Notes under the pieces: model-generated
The model's input: only the letters and a program-made list of their open reading frames with translations
Told to the model about the DNA's origin: nothing
Database searches by the model: none
Made by a program: the position numbers and the translations under genes
Source of the DNA: Raoultibacter massiliensis
GTDB taxonomy: Bacteria > Actinomycetota > Coriobacteriia > Coriobacteriales > Eggerthellaceae
Direction of reading: 5' to 3'
Length of the DNA stretch: 28,332 nucleotides
NCBI RefSeq assembly: GCF_900199545.1
Contig: NZ_LT962670.1
Span: forward strand, 674,091-702,422
Shown: positions 1-6,056 of the stretch, piece by piece
Layout: every line of letters starts with the position of its first letter
Numbering within the stretch: the first letter of the stretch is position 1

Positions 1-164
1 GGCTCGGCCAGCGCGACGGCGATCTCGCCGCGCCGCGCCTGATCGACCCATTCCGCCAACAGCCTGCGGGACGGCCAGCCCGGACGCCTTCCGGCTTCCG
101 CGGCCGTCAAGCCGCTTGCAAGGAACGCCTCGACGATCTCCGTCTTCTCTTCTCTGGAATACAT
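1..164 (-). CDS. IS3-family transposase OrfA, N-terminal part (cut by window start)
   Basis: The reading frame begins with ATG at 162-164 and runs off the window edge after 54 codons, starting MYSREEKTEIVEAFLASGLT. It has the helix-turn-helix layout of IS3/IS150-type OrfA proteins, with a second helix around RRLLAEWVDQARRGE. Directly upstream, at about 195-215, the sequence read on the minus strand contains GGACAAAAAGTTGGACC, which resembles the terminal repeats of IS150-group elements. This is therefore the left part of OrfA close to one end of an insertion sequence whose body lies outside the window. OrfA would bind the element ends and is normally fused to OrfB by frameshifting. Whether the element is intact cannot be seen. 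Confidence 0.6.
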   Translation of the reverse strand, partial: MYSREEKTEIVEAFLASGLTAAEAGRRPGWPSRRLLAEWVDQARRGEIAVALAE

Positions 165-194
165 GGTGCGGGCTCCTTTCCGGACCGGAATCCG

Positions 195-224
195 GTCCAA
201 CTTTTTGTCCGCACCCCCTCTGCA
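195..224 (-). repeat. Probable terminal inverted repeat of the IS3/IS150-like element
   Basis: The stretch between the OrfA start and position 224 contains an ACAAAAAGTTGGACC-type motif (minus strand), typical of IS150-group ends. The other end of the element is outside the window, so the exact boundary cannot be fixed. Confidence 0.4.
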
Positions 225-404
225 CAATTTTGGCCAGATTCATACAAGCTCGCGTCTGTATTGTTGGCATTCGAAATCTAGAAAAGCGGTATCGCCTCAA
301 TGAGCAGGGAAGATGATGCCATGCGCTTCGGGGCAGGGTCGCGCGAAGGCGATTTCTGCTGCTCGAGATGCTTTTGCTTGTATGAATCTGGCCAAAACTG
401 TGCA
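221..404. repeat. Inverted-repeat element, 29-bp arms (MITE-like)
   Basis: The arm at 221-249 and the arm at 376-404 are reverse complements over 29 bp with one mismatch; the shared core on the plus strand of the right arm is TATGAATCTGGCCAAAA. The 126 bp between them show no convincing gene. The size and layout suit a small non-autonomous transposable element or a remnant of one. No target duplication was found, and the left arm abuts the IS3-like end, so it may have been disturbed by that insertion. The function is unknown. Confidence 0.5.
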
Positions 405-441
405 AAATGATGGCAGAGCTCTTCTCGACGGCGGGTATGCA

Positions 442-482
442 CCTCGCTTTTTCGAAGCGAGGCGAGAGCTGGAAGCTCTTTT
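442..482 (+). other. Two adjacent hairpins upstream of the tRNA promoter
   Basis: An 8-bp stem (442-462, CCTCGCTT/AAGCGAGG) is followed by a 6-bp stem (465-479, AGAGCT/AGCTCT) that runs into four T residues. The second could be a weak terminator of a transcript coming from the left. No gene upstream is visible to use it. Confidence 0.35.
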
Positions 483-503
483 CCGAAGAAAGCGTGATTT
501 CAT

Positions 504-532
504 TTGACAAACAGGCGCGTTGCGGGGAAAAT
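504..532 (+). promoter_or_regulatory. Promoter of tRNA-Ala
   Basis: A consensus -35 box TTGACA (504-509), a 17-bp spacer and a -10 box GAAAAT (527-532, four of six matches) lie about 28 bp before the mature tRNA 5' end. This spacing suits transcription of a tRNA precursor with a short leader. Confidence 0.6.
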
Positions 533-559
533 ACTTTCTCGCGCAATGCGCACTTTCGT

Positions 560-635
560 GGGGATGTAGCTCAGCTGGGAGAGCATCACGTTCGCAACGT
601 GGGGGTCGTGGGTTCGAATCCCATCATCTCCACCA
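560..635 (+). tRNA. tRNA-Ala, anticodon CGC
   Basis: A complete cloverleaf of 76 nt can be drawn. The acceptor stem GGGGATG/CATCTCC contains the G3-U70 wobble that identifies alanine tRNAs. The D arm is GCTC/GAGC. The anticodon stem TCACG/CGTGG carries the loop TTCGCAA with anticodon CGC at 593-595. The T arm is GTGGG/CCCAT with the loop TTCGAAT, and CCA is encoded at 633-635. It reads alanine codon GCG, which is frequent in the high-GC genes here. A degenerate second copy lies at 4268-4345, so this gene probably served as an integration site. Confidence 0.95.
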
Positions 636-645
636 CGGAAACTTG

Positions 646-683
646 ATCGGGGCCGGAAGCGCTGCTTCTGGTCCCGATTTTTA
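646..683 (+). terminator. Rho-independent terminator of tRNA-Ala
   Basis: A 15-bp stem (646-660 with 664-678, two G-T pairs) with loop GCT is followed directly by a T-rich run (TTTTTAA). It lies 11 nt after the CCA end. Confidence 0.85.
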
Positions 684-700
684 ATGCTTATACCATAAGT

Positions 701-2023
701 TGGGTTATAGGACAAAAAGTGTGTCCGATCCTATTATTCACCGATGGTATTCAACCGCTGCGTAAAACTCTCCCCAGGCCACTCCCGACTCGTACTCCTC
801 GGGCGCCCCGTCGTCCCGCCTCTTGGGCTTGGAGGCCATCGCGAAGAGCCCCGCGACCTCGTCGTCGGTGGGCATGACTCGCAGTATCTCCGCTGCCGGC
901 AGCGGAGCCTCGGCGTGCATGTAGCACCACCAGAACATCGCCTTGACTCGCCGCATTCGCGAGAGGCCCCGATGGTTGCGGACCATCTCGCGGAGACGCG
1001 CGTTCACGCCGCCCTCGATCACGTTGGAAGTGGAGTCCCACTCGCCTCCGCGCTCCTCGGCTATCTCGATGAACGTGAAGAGCGTCCCCGTTTGGACGAG
1101 GCCGTTGAGAGCCCGCCGCGCCTTCCTGAGCTCGCGGTGGACGTATTGCCTCTTTCCGTCCTTGAAGGCGAACTCGCGCAGAAAGGACTCCCACTTCGCG
1201 CACCATTCCGCGTACCCTGCGAGCCACTTCGCGGCCGCATCGGCGTCCCTGGCCTTCAGCAGGTCCCTGGCGAGGCCGTAGAGCTCCTTTCCCGCTTGGA
1301 GCTTGGGGCGGGAGGTCGTACATCTCCTGACTTGGCGGAACACGTGGAAGGTGCATCTCTGGATGCGGGTCTCGGGCCACATCGCGCGGGCGGCTTTCGC
1401 AAACCCCGGCCCTCCGTCCGAAACCGCCATGACGGGAGGCGCGAGCTTCGCCATGAGCGCCGCCCACGCGCCCGAGCACTCGCTCTCGGCCAGGTGCCAT
1501 GCGAGCACGTGCTCTTTGGTGCAGGCGATCAGCACGACGAGGCCCGAGACCCAGATCCCGTCGAGGAACACCACATCGCAGACCTCGCCAGTGTACGAGG
1601 GCAAGGGCCACGTCTCCCAGAATCTCTCCGCTTTCCTGCGGAACGTCCTCGAGGAGCATCCGAAGTCGCCCTGGGTGCGCTTGGAGAAGAGCCACGCGAG
1701 GAAGGTCGATAGCGCCTTGGCGGAAGCATCGATGCGGTGCGTCATGGACGCGCCGCATCTCCGTCTCTGCGCGCCTGCGCTCGTCCTGCCGTTGCGCTTC
1801 ATGGCGCCGCCGCATGCGGTGCACTTCGGGTTATCCATCGGCCGCTCCTGTCCAAGGCGAACTTTTTCCTTGAAAAAGCTACCTCGAGCAGGCGTGTCAA
1901 GAGAAGATTGGACACACTTTTTGTCCGGGTGAGAAGTTGGGCCGAATCAACTTTTTGATACGATTTACCTATCCTGAACTGGGAAAATAACCCTTATCCA
2001 GACACACTTTTTGTCCTATAACC
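701..2023 (-). mobile_element. IS256/IS1249-like insertion sequence with 8-bp target duplication
   Basis: The element is bounded by 24-bp perfect inverted repeats at 702-725 and 2001-2024 (outer part GGGTTATAGGACAAAAAGTG). CCATAAGT at 693-700 is repeated at 2024-2031, the 8-bp target duplication expected of the IS256 superfamily; the outermost base is ambiguous by one position. It carries one transposase gene on the minus strand. At the right end the repeat core is present twice (1911-1926 and 2001-2016), 90 bp apart, an unusual subterminal copy. The intact duplication and open frame suggest a fairly recent insertion, just downstream of the tRNA-Ala terminator. Confidence 0.9.
738..1838 (-). 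CDS. IS256/IS1249-type transposase
   Basis: A 366-residue DDE transposase that cuts and joins the ends of the surrounding element. An N-terminal zinc-ribbon-like segment (C6, C9, C28) precedes the catalytic core. The candidate catalytic triad is D93 in VVFLDGIWV, D141 in VSDGGPGF and E275 in SNVIEGGVN. The C-x2-H signature of the IS256/MULE group is at C162/H165 (RCTFHVF). The start ATG at 1836-1838 is preceded by AGGAG at good spacing. One cysteine of the second zinc knuckle seems to be missing compared with my recollection of relatives. A long open frame on the opposite strand (744-1712) is a shadow caused by high GC. The protein appears complete and probably active. Confidence 0.88.
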   Translation of the reverse strand: MDNPKCTACGGAMKRNGRTSAGAQRRRCGASMTHRIDASAKALSTFLAWLFSKRTQGDFGCSSRTFRRKAERFWETWPLPSYTGEVCDVVFLDGIWVSGLVVLIACTKEHVLAWHLAESECSGAWAALMAKLAPPVMAVSDGGPGFAKAARAMWPETRIQRCTFHVFRQVRRCTTSRPKLQAGKELYGLARDLLKARDADAAAKWLAGYAEWCAKWESFLREFAFKDGKRQYVHRELRKARRALNGLVQTGTLFTFIEIAEERGGEWDSTSNVIEGGVNARLREMVRNHRGLSRMRRVKAMFWWCYMHAEAPLPAAEILRVMPTDDEVAGLFAMASKPKRRDDGAPEEYESGVAWGEFYAAVEYHR

Positions 2024-2070
2024 CCATAAGTCGCATGAGCTTCGGTTGTTTTCGAAAATCTATATAGCCT

Positions 2071-2094
2071 CTCGGGCTAAGAAATTAGCCCGAG
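2071..2094. terminator. Perfect hairpin overlapping the stop codon of the reverse transcriptase gene
   Basis: CTCGGGCTA at 2071-2079 and TAGCCCGAG at 2086-2094 form a perfect 9-bp stem with a 6-nt loop. The plus-strand side is followed by GTCTTTTT, a good terminator tail for plus-strand transcripts. On the minus strand the stem contains the RT stop codon (2077-2079), and the nearest T-run comes about 12 nt later. It may end transcription from both sides or protect the 3' end of the SLATT-RT mRNA. Confidence 0.6.
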
Positions 2095-3417
2095 GTCTTT
2101 TTCGAGCTGGTTTGCCATACTTCTAATTCTCCGTGAGTATAAAAGATTTACCGTTGCGTCGTCTAAGTCATCCCATCTTTCTGAAGGGAATAATAGTTTT
2201 AAATCTCGAATCTTAACTTCTTTGGGGGCGTTCATATCGTAAGTTGGAATATATTTGGTCCGATTTGCCTTGTACTTAATCTCATAAAATGCTTTTTTAA
2301 AACACTTTATATCTTGTTGGATTGGCAAATCGTATCGGACTATCAATTTGGTAACGAGCGAATCGAGATGACACAAAAGGCCTATGTCGTCGATTCGAGA
2401 ATAGTAGTGAAGCCACCCATATCGTTCGAAATTGGTCCCATCTTCCGTAATCCGACAACCTGTTATCCTGTTGTTAACATGGTGAAGAAGGCTGGCAGGA
2501 TCAGGAACGCCGCGCATTTTTCTCAACTTATCATCAAGGGTTTTCTCAAGTCGCTTCACCGTTGATGAACGAACGGTTAAACATCCTGAAGGTTTGAAAA
2601 CGTAACCCAAATAATCAAGGGAATCAATTGTAAGGTCTACGAGACGGGTTTTTTCTTCATTGATTGTCAAGCCGAGTTTATCTATGGCCTCTTCAAACTT
2701 CGACTGCACCGTTTTTGCCTCGTCGTCGGAGCAAAAAAGCAGTATGTCATCTACATATCGAAAATATGAGACGCTGGGAGCTTTCGCAAAAACAGTATCG
2801 AGGCTCTCGACAAAAATATTTGCAAGTCTATTCGATATAGAAAGACCTTCCGGAACGCCTTCGTAGCGTTGCCCTGAGGCCTTCTCTCCGAGAGTAGAAG
2901 ATGGTGTCTTGATTGCTGCTTCGATCAGCCGTAACACCTCGTTTTTACGAATGCGTTTGCGAATCGTCCGCATGAGCTTGTCATGTGGTATGGACGAGTA
3001 AAACCTTTTTATGTCGATCTTGAGGCATCGTGAATATTTGCCTGACTCGACGCATTCTCTGACTCCTTCTACAACGAGTTGCGGTTGACAGGTTTTGCAT
3101 GCAATACCATAGACATCGTCAAGTACCTGCGACAGTGCTGCAAAAACAAGCCTATCTCGTACCGTTGGAATGTTGAGTTCCCGAGGGATGCATCCCCTCC
3201 CTTTTGATGAAAGCAACAAACGATAGGGTGTAAACTGAAAAGAGAAATTCCCTACTTTACGCAGTATGGTCGATATCTCACGGTCGAGGTCATTCGCAAA
3301 GCGTACTGGTGTAATGCGATCGAGGCCAACTGCGTGTCCGCCAAGCACTCGTTCGAAGAAGGTGCGTCTTAAGGAAGTTTCAGTAAAATGTACTCGGTAA
3401 GCTTCAAAGGCACGCAT
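2077..3417 (-). CDS. Reverse transcriptase of a SLATT-associated system
   Basis: A 446-residue RNA-directed DNA polymerase. Visible RT blocks are the motif 2 segment IPRELNIPTVRDRLV (77-91), the palm aspartate in CLKIDIKRFY (D135), the motif GVPEGLSISNRLAN (187-200) in place of the group II intron PQG form, YVDD (221-224, catalytic D223/D224), and the LGLTINEEKTR and LDYLGYVF blocks (248-275). A C-terminal region of about 170 residues has no domain I recognise. It lacks the endonuclease and maturase parts of group II intron proteins. The ATG at 3415-3417 lies inside the 3' end of the SLATT gene (14-bp overlap), so translation is probably coupled. It most resembles the unknown-group or defence RTs; I cannot assign a class. 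Base composition is visibly AT-richer than the flanks. Confidence 0.9.
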   Translation of the reverse strand: MRAFEAYRVHFTETSLRRTFFERVLGGHAVGLDRITPVRFANDLDREISTILRKVGNFSFQFTPYRLLLSSKGRGCIPRELNIPTVRDRLVFAALSQVLDDVYGIACKTCQPQLVVEGVRECVESGKYSRCLKIDIKRFYSSIPHDKLMRTIRKRIRKNEVLRLIEAAIKTPSSTLGEKASGQRYEGVPEGLSISNRLANIFVESLDTVFAKAPSVSYFRYVDDILLFCSDDEAKTVQSKFEEAIDKLGLTINEEKTRLVDLTIDSLDYLGYVFKPSGCLTVRSSTVKRLEKTLDDKLRKMRGVPDPASLLHHVNNRITGCRITEDGTNFERYGWLHYYSRIDDIGLLCHLDSLVTKLIVRYDLPIQQDIKCFKKAFYEIKYKANRTKYIPTYDMNAPKEVKIRDLKLLFPSERWDDLDDATVNLLYSRRIRSMANQLEKDLGLIS

Positions 3418-4015
3418 GTTCCACCGCTGTATATATTATGGATGTCAAGGCTATTAGCATGATAGGGCATCCGTATACAAACACCTCCAACCATCGGCTT
3501 CTAAAGCGTTCTAATGGCTTTCTTCCATCGCCCAACTCGTCTTTGGGTAAATCTGATTCAATTTCAACCTGCTTGAAACAGCTCGTAACAAAATCAGTTG
3601 TCGTATGGTTTTCCGTTCTCATGAGAACTGAGATGTACGCCTCGCCTATACGATCGGCTCTTTTATCGATATCCTCGTCTTCCGGAACGCTGTCAAGCTC
3701 GAGCCAAAGTTTCTGCATTTCTAAATAACTAGACCTCATCTCAAATGCTCTTGAACCGTAGTCTTGCAATGAAGCAAACACGGTTACGATTGTCAGCATG
3801 ACTGCGAGCGCGATCGCCAGAAAAGACACTAGTTGGAATTCTGGAAAACAAAACGATAGCAGCGAAAACAGAACCATCCAACATGCGTAATAAATGTTCG
3901 CGCGTTTGACAAGCTGATCGTATCGCACCAGTCTTCGCTCCGCCTCGATATGAGAGAGTCTCGACTTCGAAATGATCTCAGGTAGATATTCTCTTTTTGG
4001 AATTGCCTGCTTCAC
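3404..4015 (-). CDS. SLATT-domain-like membrane protein
   Basis: A 203-residue protein with a charged N-terminal helix, two closely spaced membrane segments (about 41-57 and 61-82), a central cytoplasmic helical region rich in E and D, and a third hydrophobic segment near the C-terminus (about 178-197). This matches SLATT proteins, predicted two-helix pore-forming effectors of nucleotide-dependent and RT-linked conflict systems. From memory, one SLATT family is repeatedly coupled to reverse transcriptases. I chose GTG at 4013-4015 because CGGAGGA lies just before it. A TTG at 4114 would add 33 residues but has no ribosome binding site and falls inside the predicted leader RNA. The likely role is a membrane-disrupting toxin held in check or triggered by the RT. 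Confidence 0.75.
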   Translation of the reverse strand: MKQAIPKREYLPEIISKSRLSHIEAERRLVRYDQLVKRANIYYACWMVLFSLLSFCFPEFQLVSFLAIALAVMLTIVTVFASLQDYGSRAFEMRSSYLEMQKLWLELDSVPEDEDIDKRADRIGEAYISVLMRTENHTTTDFVTSCFKQVEIESDLPKDELGDGRKPLERFRSRWLEVFVYGCPIMLIALTSIIYTAVEHACL

Positions 4016-4029
4016 TGTTCCTCCGTCTA

Positions 4030-4163
4030 GGGGCAGCGTCGAAAACCTAACCAATACCCCTCTCGGAGTCTTCAAGGTGTAAAACCATAGCTTACCGATA
4101 TCGCCAATAGGCAATCAACGCAATAAAGAATAAGGAAAATCTCATTTACGTTGACGCTACCCC
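4030..4163 (-). ncRNA. Predicted structured leader RNA of the SLATT-RT operon
   Basis: On the minus strand, GGGGTAGCGTC (4163-4153) can pair with GACGCTGCCCC (4040-4030) in eleven continuous pairs, one of them U-G, closing a 112-nt interior. Inside, ATTGCC/GGCGAT with a TATT loop (about 4101-4116) and CTCC/GGGG with a GAGA tetraloop (about 4057-4068) can form small hairpins. The 5' strand begins where transcription from the TATAAT at 4171-4176 should start, and the 3' strand ends a few bases before the SLATT Shine-Dalgarno. It could be the RNA partner or template of the RT, or a translational switch. This is inference from base pairing only. Confidence 0.5.
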
Positions 4164-4170
4164 ATATAAA

Positions 4171-4176
4171 ATTATA
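4171..4176 (-). promoter_or_regulatory. -10 box of the SLATT-RT operon
   Basis: A perfect TATAAT on the minus strand in the AT-rich upstream region. The predicted start is near 4164, the 5' edge of the structured leader. No good -35 box is present at 16-18 bp (GTCACG-like at best), so an activator may be needed. An overlapping plus-strand pair, TTGACG (4151-4156) and TATACA (4173-4178, 16-bp spacer), could fire in the opposite direction. Confidence 0.55.
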
Positions 4177-4267
4177 CAACCATTACCGCGAGTCGTGACG
4201 GTTTCTTATTGGTTGGCACGATTGCTCTTCAAGGAGGACTCATCACCATTTTAGTTACTAAACTTTC

Positions 4268-4345
4268 GGGATGTTATACGTACCCTTTGGGAGAGCGTCG
4301 CGTTCGCAACATGGGGGTCGTGGGTTAGAATCCCATCATCTCCAC
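4268..4345 (+). pseudogene. Degenerate tRNA-Ala copy (probable island boundary)
   Basis: Positions 4289-4345 match 577-633 of the tRNA-Ala gene at 53 of 57 positions, including the anticodon loop and the 3' acceptor strand. The D-arm side is scrambled with a few extra bases. The T loop reads TTAGAAT instead of TTCGAAT, one anticodon-stem pair is broken, and CCA is replaced by CAG, so it cannot work as a tRNA. It is in the same orientation as the intact gene, as expected for the far boundary of an element integrated at a tRNA 3' end. A decayed tandem tRNA duplicate is the alternative. Confidence 0.8.
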
Positions 4346-4362
4346 AGCGATAAAAGTGAGTT

Positions 4363-4397
4363 CAGACAGCGAAAATTGTCTGGCTTCGTTTTTGTTT
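4363..4397 (+). terminator. Terminator after the tRNA remnant
   Basis: CAGACA (4363-4368) and TGTCTG (4377-4382) form a 6-bp stem followed by GCTTCGTTTTTGTTTT. It sits where a tRNA terminator would be, which suggests the remnant was once an expressed tRNA gene or that the terminator was duplicated with it. Confidence 0.65.
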
Positions 4398-4703
4398 TAC
4401 GATCTACTTTTGACCAGGATTTGCCGAAATTGTATCAGCAACCTATTTGGTAATAATTGGTTTTTCGGCCCGGGGAACGCTTTTCAGATCGGAGTTGTGG
4501 GTTTTTCGTGGACGACTTTCGTCAGCGCCAGGTAGCGCCGATTTTTATGCTGTAACGTTTGCTGAACCAGTCGATGCGTTGTATGCCAACAGGCTGGTAT
4601 CTGCTGAGTCGAGAGACATGCGCAAATATGAATGTATGAATATTCATATATTTGCAAACGCCGATGTTTGGATTGGTTGGAAGGCCGCGGACGAGGTCTT
4701 CGG
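4398..4703. other. Intergenic stretch without a supported gene
   Basis: About 300 bp lie between the tRNA-remnant terminator and the end of the HEPN-like gene. A plus-strand frame at 4447-4749 has no ribosome binding site or recognisable content and runs into the 3' end of the HEPN-like gene. The only structure I see is the AT-rich palindromic repeat at 4621-4655. Confidence 0.5.
4621..4655. repeat. AT-rich imperfect palindrome, left copy flanking the HEPN-like gene
   Basis: GCAAATATGAAT is mirrored by ATTCATATATTTGC with two extra bases, and ATGAATATTCAT (4636-4647) is a perfect palindrome. Positions 4621-4643 also match 5436-5458 on the other side of the gene at 19 of 23 positions. Confidence 0.6.
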
Positions 4704-5321
4704 CTATACGCAGACAAGTTCTAGCTGTTTGACGAATGAATTCAAGTAGCAAGCCGTTTGCTCGTTGTCGATGAAAAGGGGTCTATCCTGGGTGTATTGC
4801 CCGCCCTTCTTGTCTTTGGGATATCGAAGGTCGAAGCCGGTGCCGTCGATATCGGAGAGCGCCTTCACGAACAGACCCATGTTTTCGATCGCCTGATGGT
4901 CTTCCACTGTTCTCTCGGCGGGAACCATGGAGAGAAAATCTTCCCAAAGCCTCTTGAGGTCGTGGGTGGCGGCTGGGTTGCCGCCTTTTCTCCTGATCGC
5001 GCGTTTCAGCGTAAGCTCCATGCAGTGACGGGTCATGTAGAGGACGGGCAATGCGTAGGAATAATTGAAGAAGAATTGCCCCTCTGGTCTGTTCGTATCC
5101 TTGCGGCCCTCCCGCGCCAGAACCTTCACTGCTTGCAAGAACGACTTGATGTACTCTTTCTCGAACGAATCGTCCTTGAAGTATTCTTTGGCAAAGCAGG
5201 AGAGGTTCAGGAGGGAGAAGTTGGGTATTGTCGGATCGCTGAACGCTTCCATCTGCTTCTTCACCACGCTCTCTGGTTCGTATCGCGGAAAGATACGCTC
5301 GCTGAATACCTTTTCCGTCAT
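4704..5321 (-). CDS. HEPN-like hypothetical protein
   Basis: A 205-residue, mostly helical soluble protein. The segment MTRHCMELTLKRAIRR (about 94-109), followed by THDLKRLWEDF (about 118-128), and a later FDLRYPKDKKG segment, resemble small HEPN-superfamily proteins, which include RNases of toxin and defence systems as well as inactive members. I do not see an unambiguous R-x4-6-H catalytic motif, so ribonuclease activity is uncertain. The ATG at 5319-5321 has AGGAG about 9 bases upstream. The gene stands alone between two related AT-rich repeats and lies just outside the tRNA-bounded island. The family call rests on pattern memory only. Confidence 0.6.
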   Translation of the reverse strand: MTEKVFSERIFPRYEPESVVKKQMEAFSDPTIPNFSLLNLSCFAKEYFKDDSFEKEYIKSFLQAVKVLAREGRKDTNRPEGQFFFNYSYALPVLYMTRHCMELTLKRAIRRKGGNPAATHDLKRLWEDFLSMVPAERTVEDHQAIENMGLFVKALSDIDGTGFDLRYPKDKKGGQYTQDRPLFIDNEQTACYLNSFVKQLELVCV

Positions 5322-5425
5322 GCTGCGAAGCTCCTAATCGGTGCTGCCGTTAGTTAGGTACTGAGCATTTTACCATCGGTGGCGAACCGCCGGTGCTGCC
5401 CACCCCGAAAGGCAGAAGATGGGTT

Positions 5426-5476
5426 TTCGTAAATTCGTAAATATGAACTTATGAATTTATGCAAGTTCGCAAATAG
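5426..5476. repeat. AT-rich repeat cluster upstream of the HEPN-like gene
   Basis: TTCGTAAATTCGTAAATA is followed by inverted and direct variants (ATGAATTTATG, TTCGCAAATA). It lies about 105 bp upstream of the HEPN-like start and could be its operator. Positions 5436-5458 are related to 4621-4643 beyond the gene's 3' end. Confidence 0.5.
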
Positions 5477-5558
5477 GAAAATAAGAAAAGGCATCCGCCC
5501 GGCATGATGGGGTTTGCGGCGACGCGCTCAATCCGTCCAGACGTCGGCTTGCCTGTTG

Positions 5559-5996
5559 TCAGACGGCGGGCAGAAGCCGGTAAAGCCGCATGCCGTCCTG
5601 TTCGGCCACGAGCTCGAAGCCGGGCGTGCTCTCATCAATCCTGCTATTCGGGCCCGCAGGGGCGTAGTCGATCTGGTCGAGCTCGCTGAAGCGCGTCGTC
5701 GTGCTCTCAGCATCGCTCATCTGCATCACGTAGGCGAGATCGAGCCGTGCGGCCGCCGCGCGCACTTCGGCGGCATCGGACCCTTCTTCCCTGTATTCGG
5801 CGATGGCTCGGGAGAAGTCTGCCTGGGCGGAGAAAAGAAGCTGCGACTTGTCCAGGTTCGCGGCTGCGAACGATGCTCTGCTTCGCAGTTCCGCACGCAT
5901 CTTTGGGTGCATCCCGGAGATCGGTGCTGCTTCCAGGGCGGGAAAAGCCGGGAGGGCTTCTTGCATGCTTGCGCGGACGATCCTGTTCAAGCGCAT
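5559..5996 (-). pseudogene. Probable gene remnant, C-terminal part of a membrane glycosyltransferase-like protein
   Basis: An open frame of 145 codons with no ribosome binding site before its first ATG. The last 70 residues, with LDLAYVMQ, ESTPGFELVAEQDG and a MRLYRLL ending, resemble the extracytoplasmic C-terminal tail of large polytopic glycosyltransferase-like proteins ('FelV-x-e-d-g-x-x-lYr-l' pattern). The membrane region such proteins need is absent. I read it as the decayed 3' end of a larger gene. It could instead be a small orphan protein. The opposite-strand frame at 5514-6011 looks less protein-like. Confidence 0.4.
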
Positions 5997-6056
5997 CTGC
6001 CTGTGGTCTAATGAGAGGACTATTGGGCAAACTGAGGATTATCGGGAGTGTCGAAC

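Noticed and set aside
744..1712. 322-codon plus-strand frame opposite the transposase
   Set aside because: It is a GC-driven shadow of the transposase gene, with no ribosome binding site and no recognisable motifs.
2077..3417. Group II intron or retron interpretation of the reverse transcriptase
   Set aside because: No maturase or endonuclease domain, no intron boundary structure near it and no typical retron msr-msd upstream. The gene is instead coupled to a membrane protein.
4015..4114. Longer SLATT protein starting at TTG 4114
   Set aside because: No Shine-Dalgarno before the TTG, and the added 33 codons overlap the predicted leader RNA; GTG 4015 follows CGGAGGA.
4447..4749. 100-codon plus-strand frame downstream of the tRNA remnant
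   Set aside because: No start signal or known motif; it crosses an AT-rich palindrome and the 3' end of the HEPN-like gene.
5514..6011. 165-codon plus-strand frame opposite the gene remnant
   Set aside because: Its composition is less protein-like than the minus frame, and no ribosome binding site is present.
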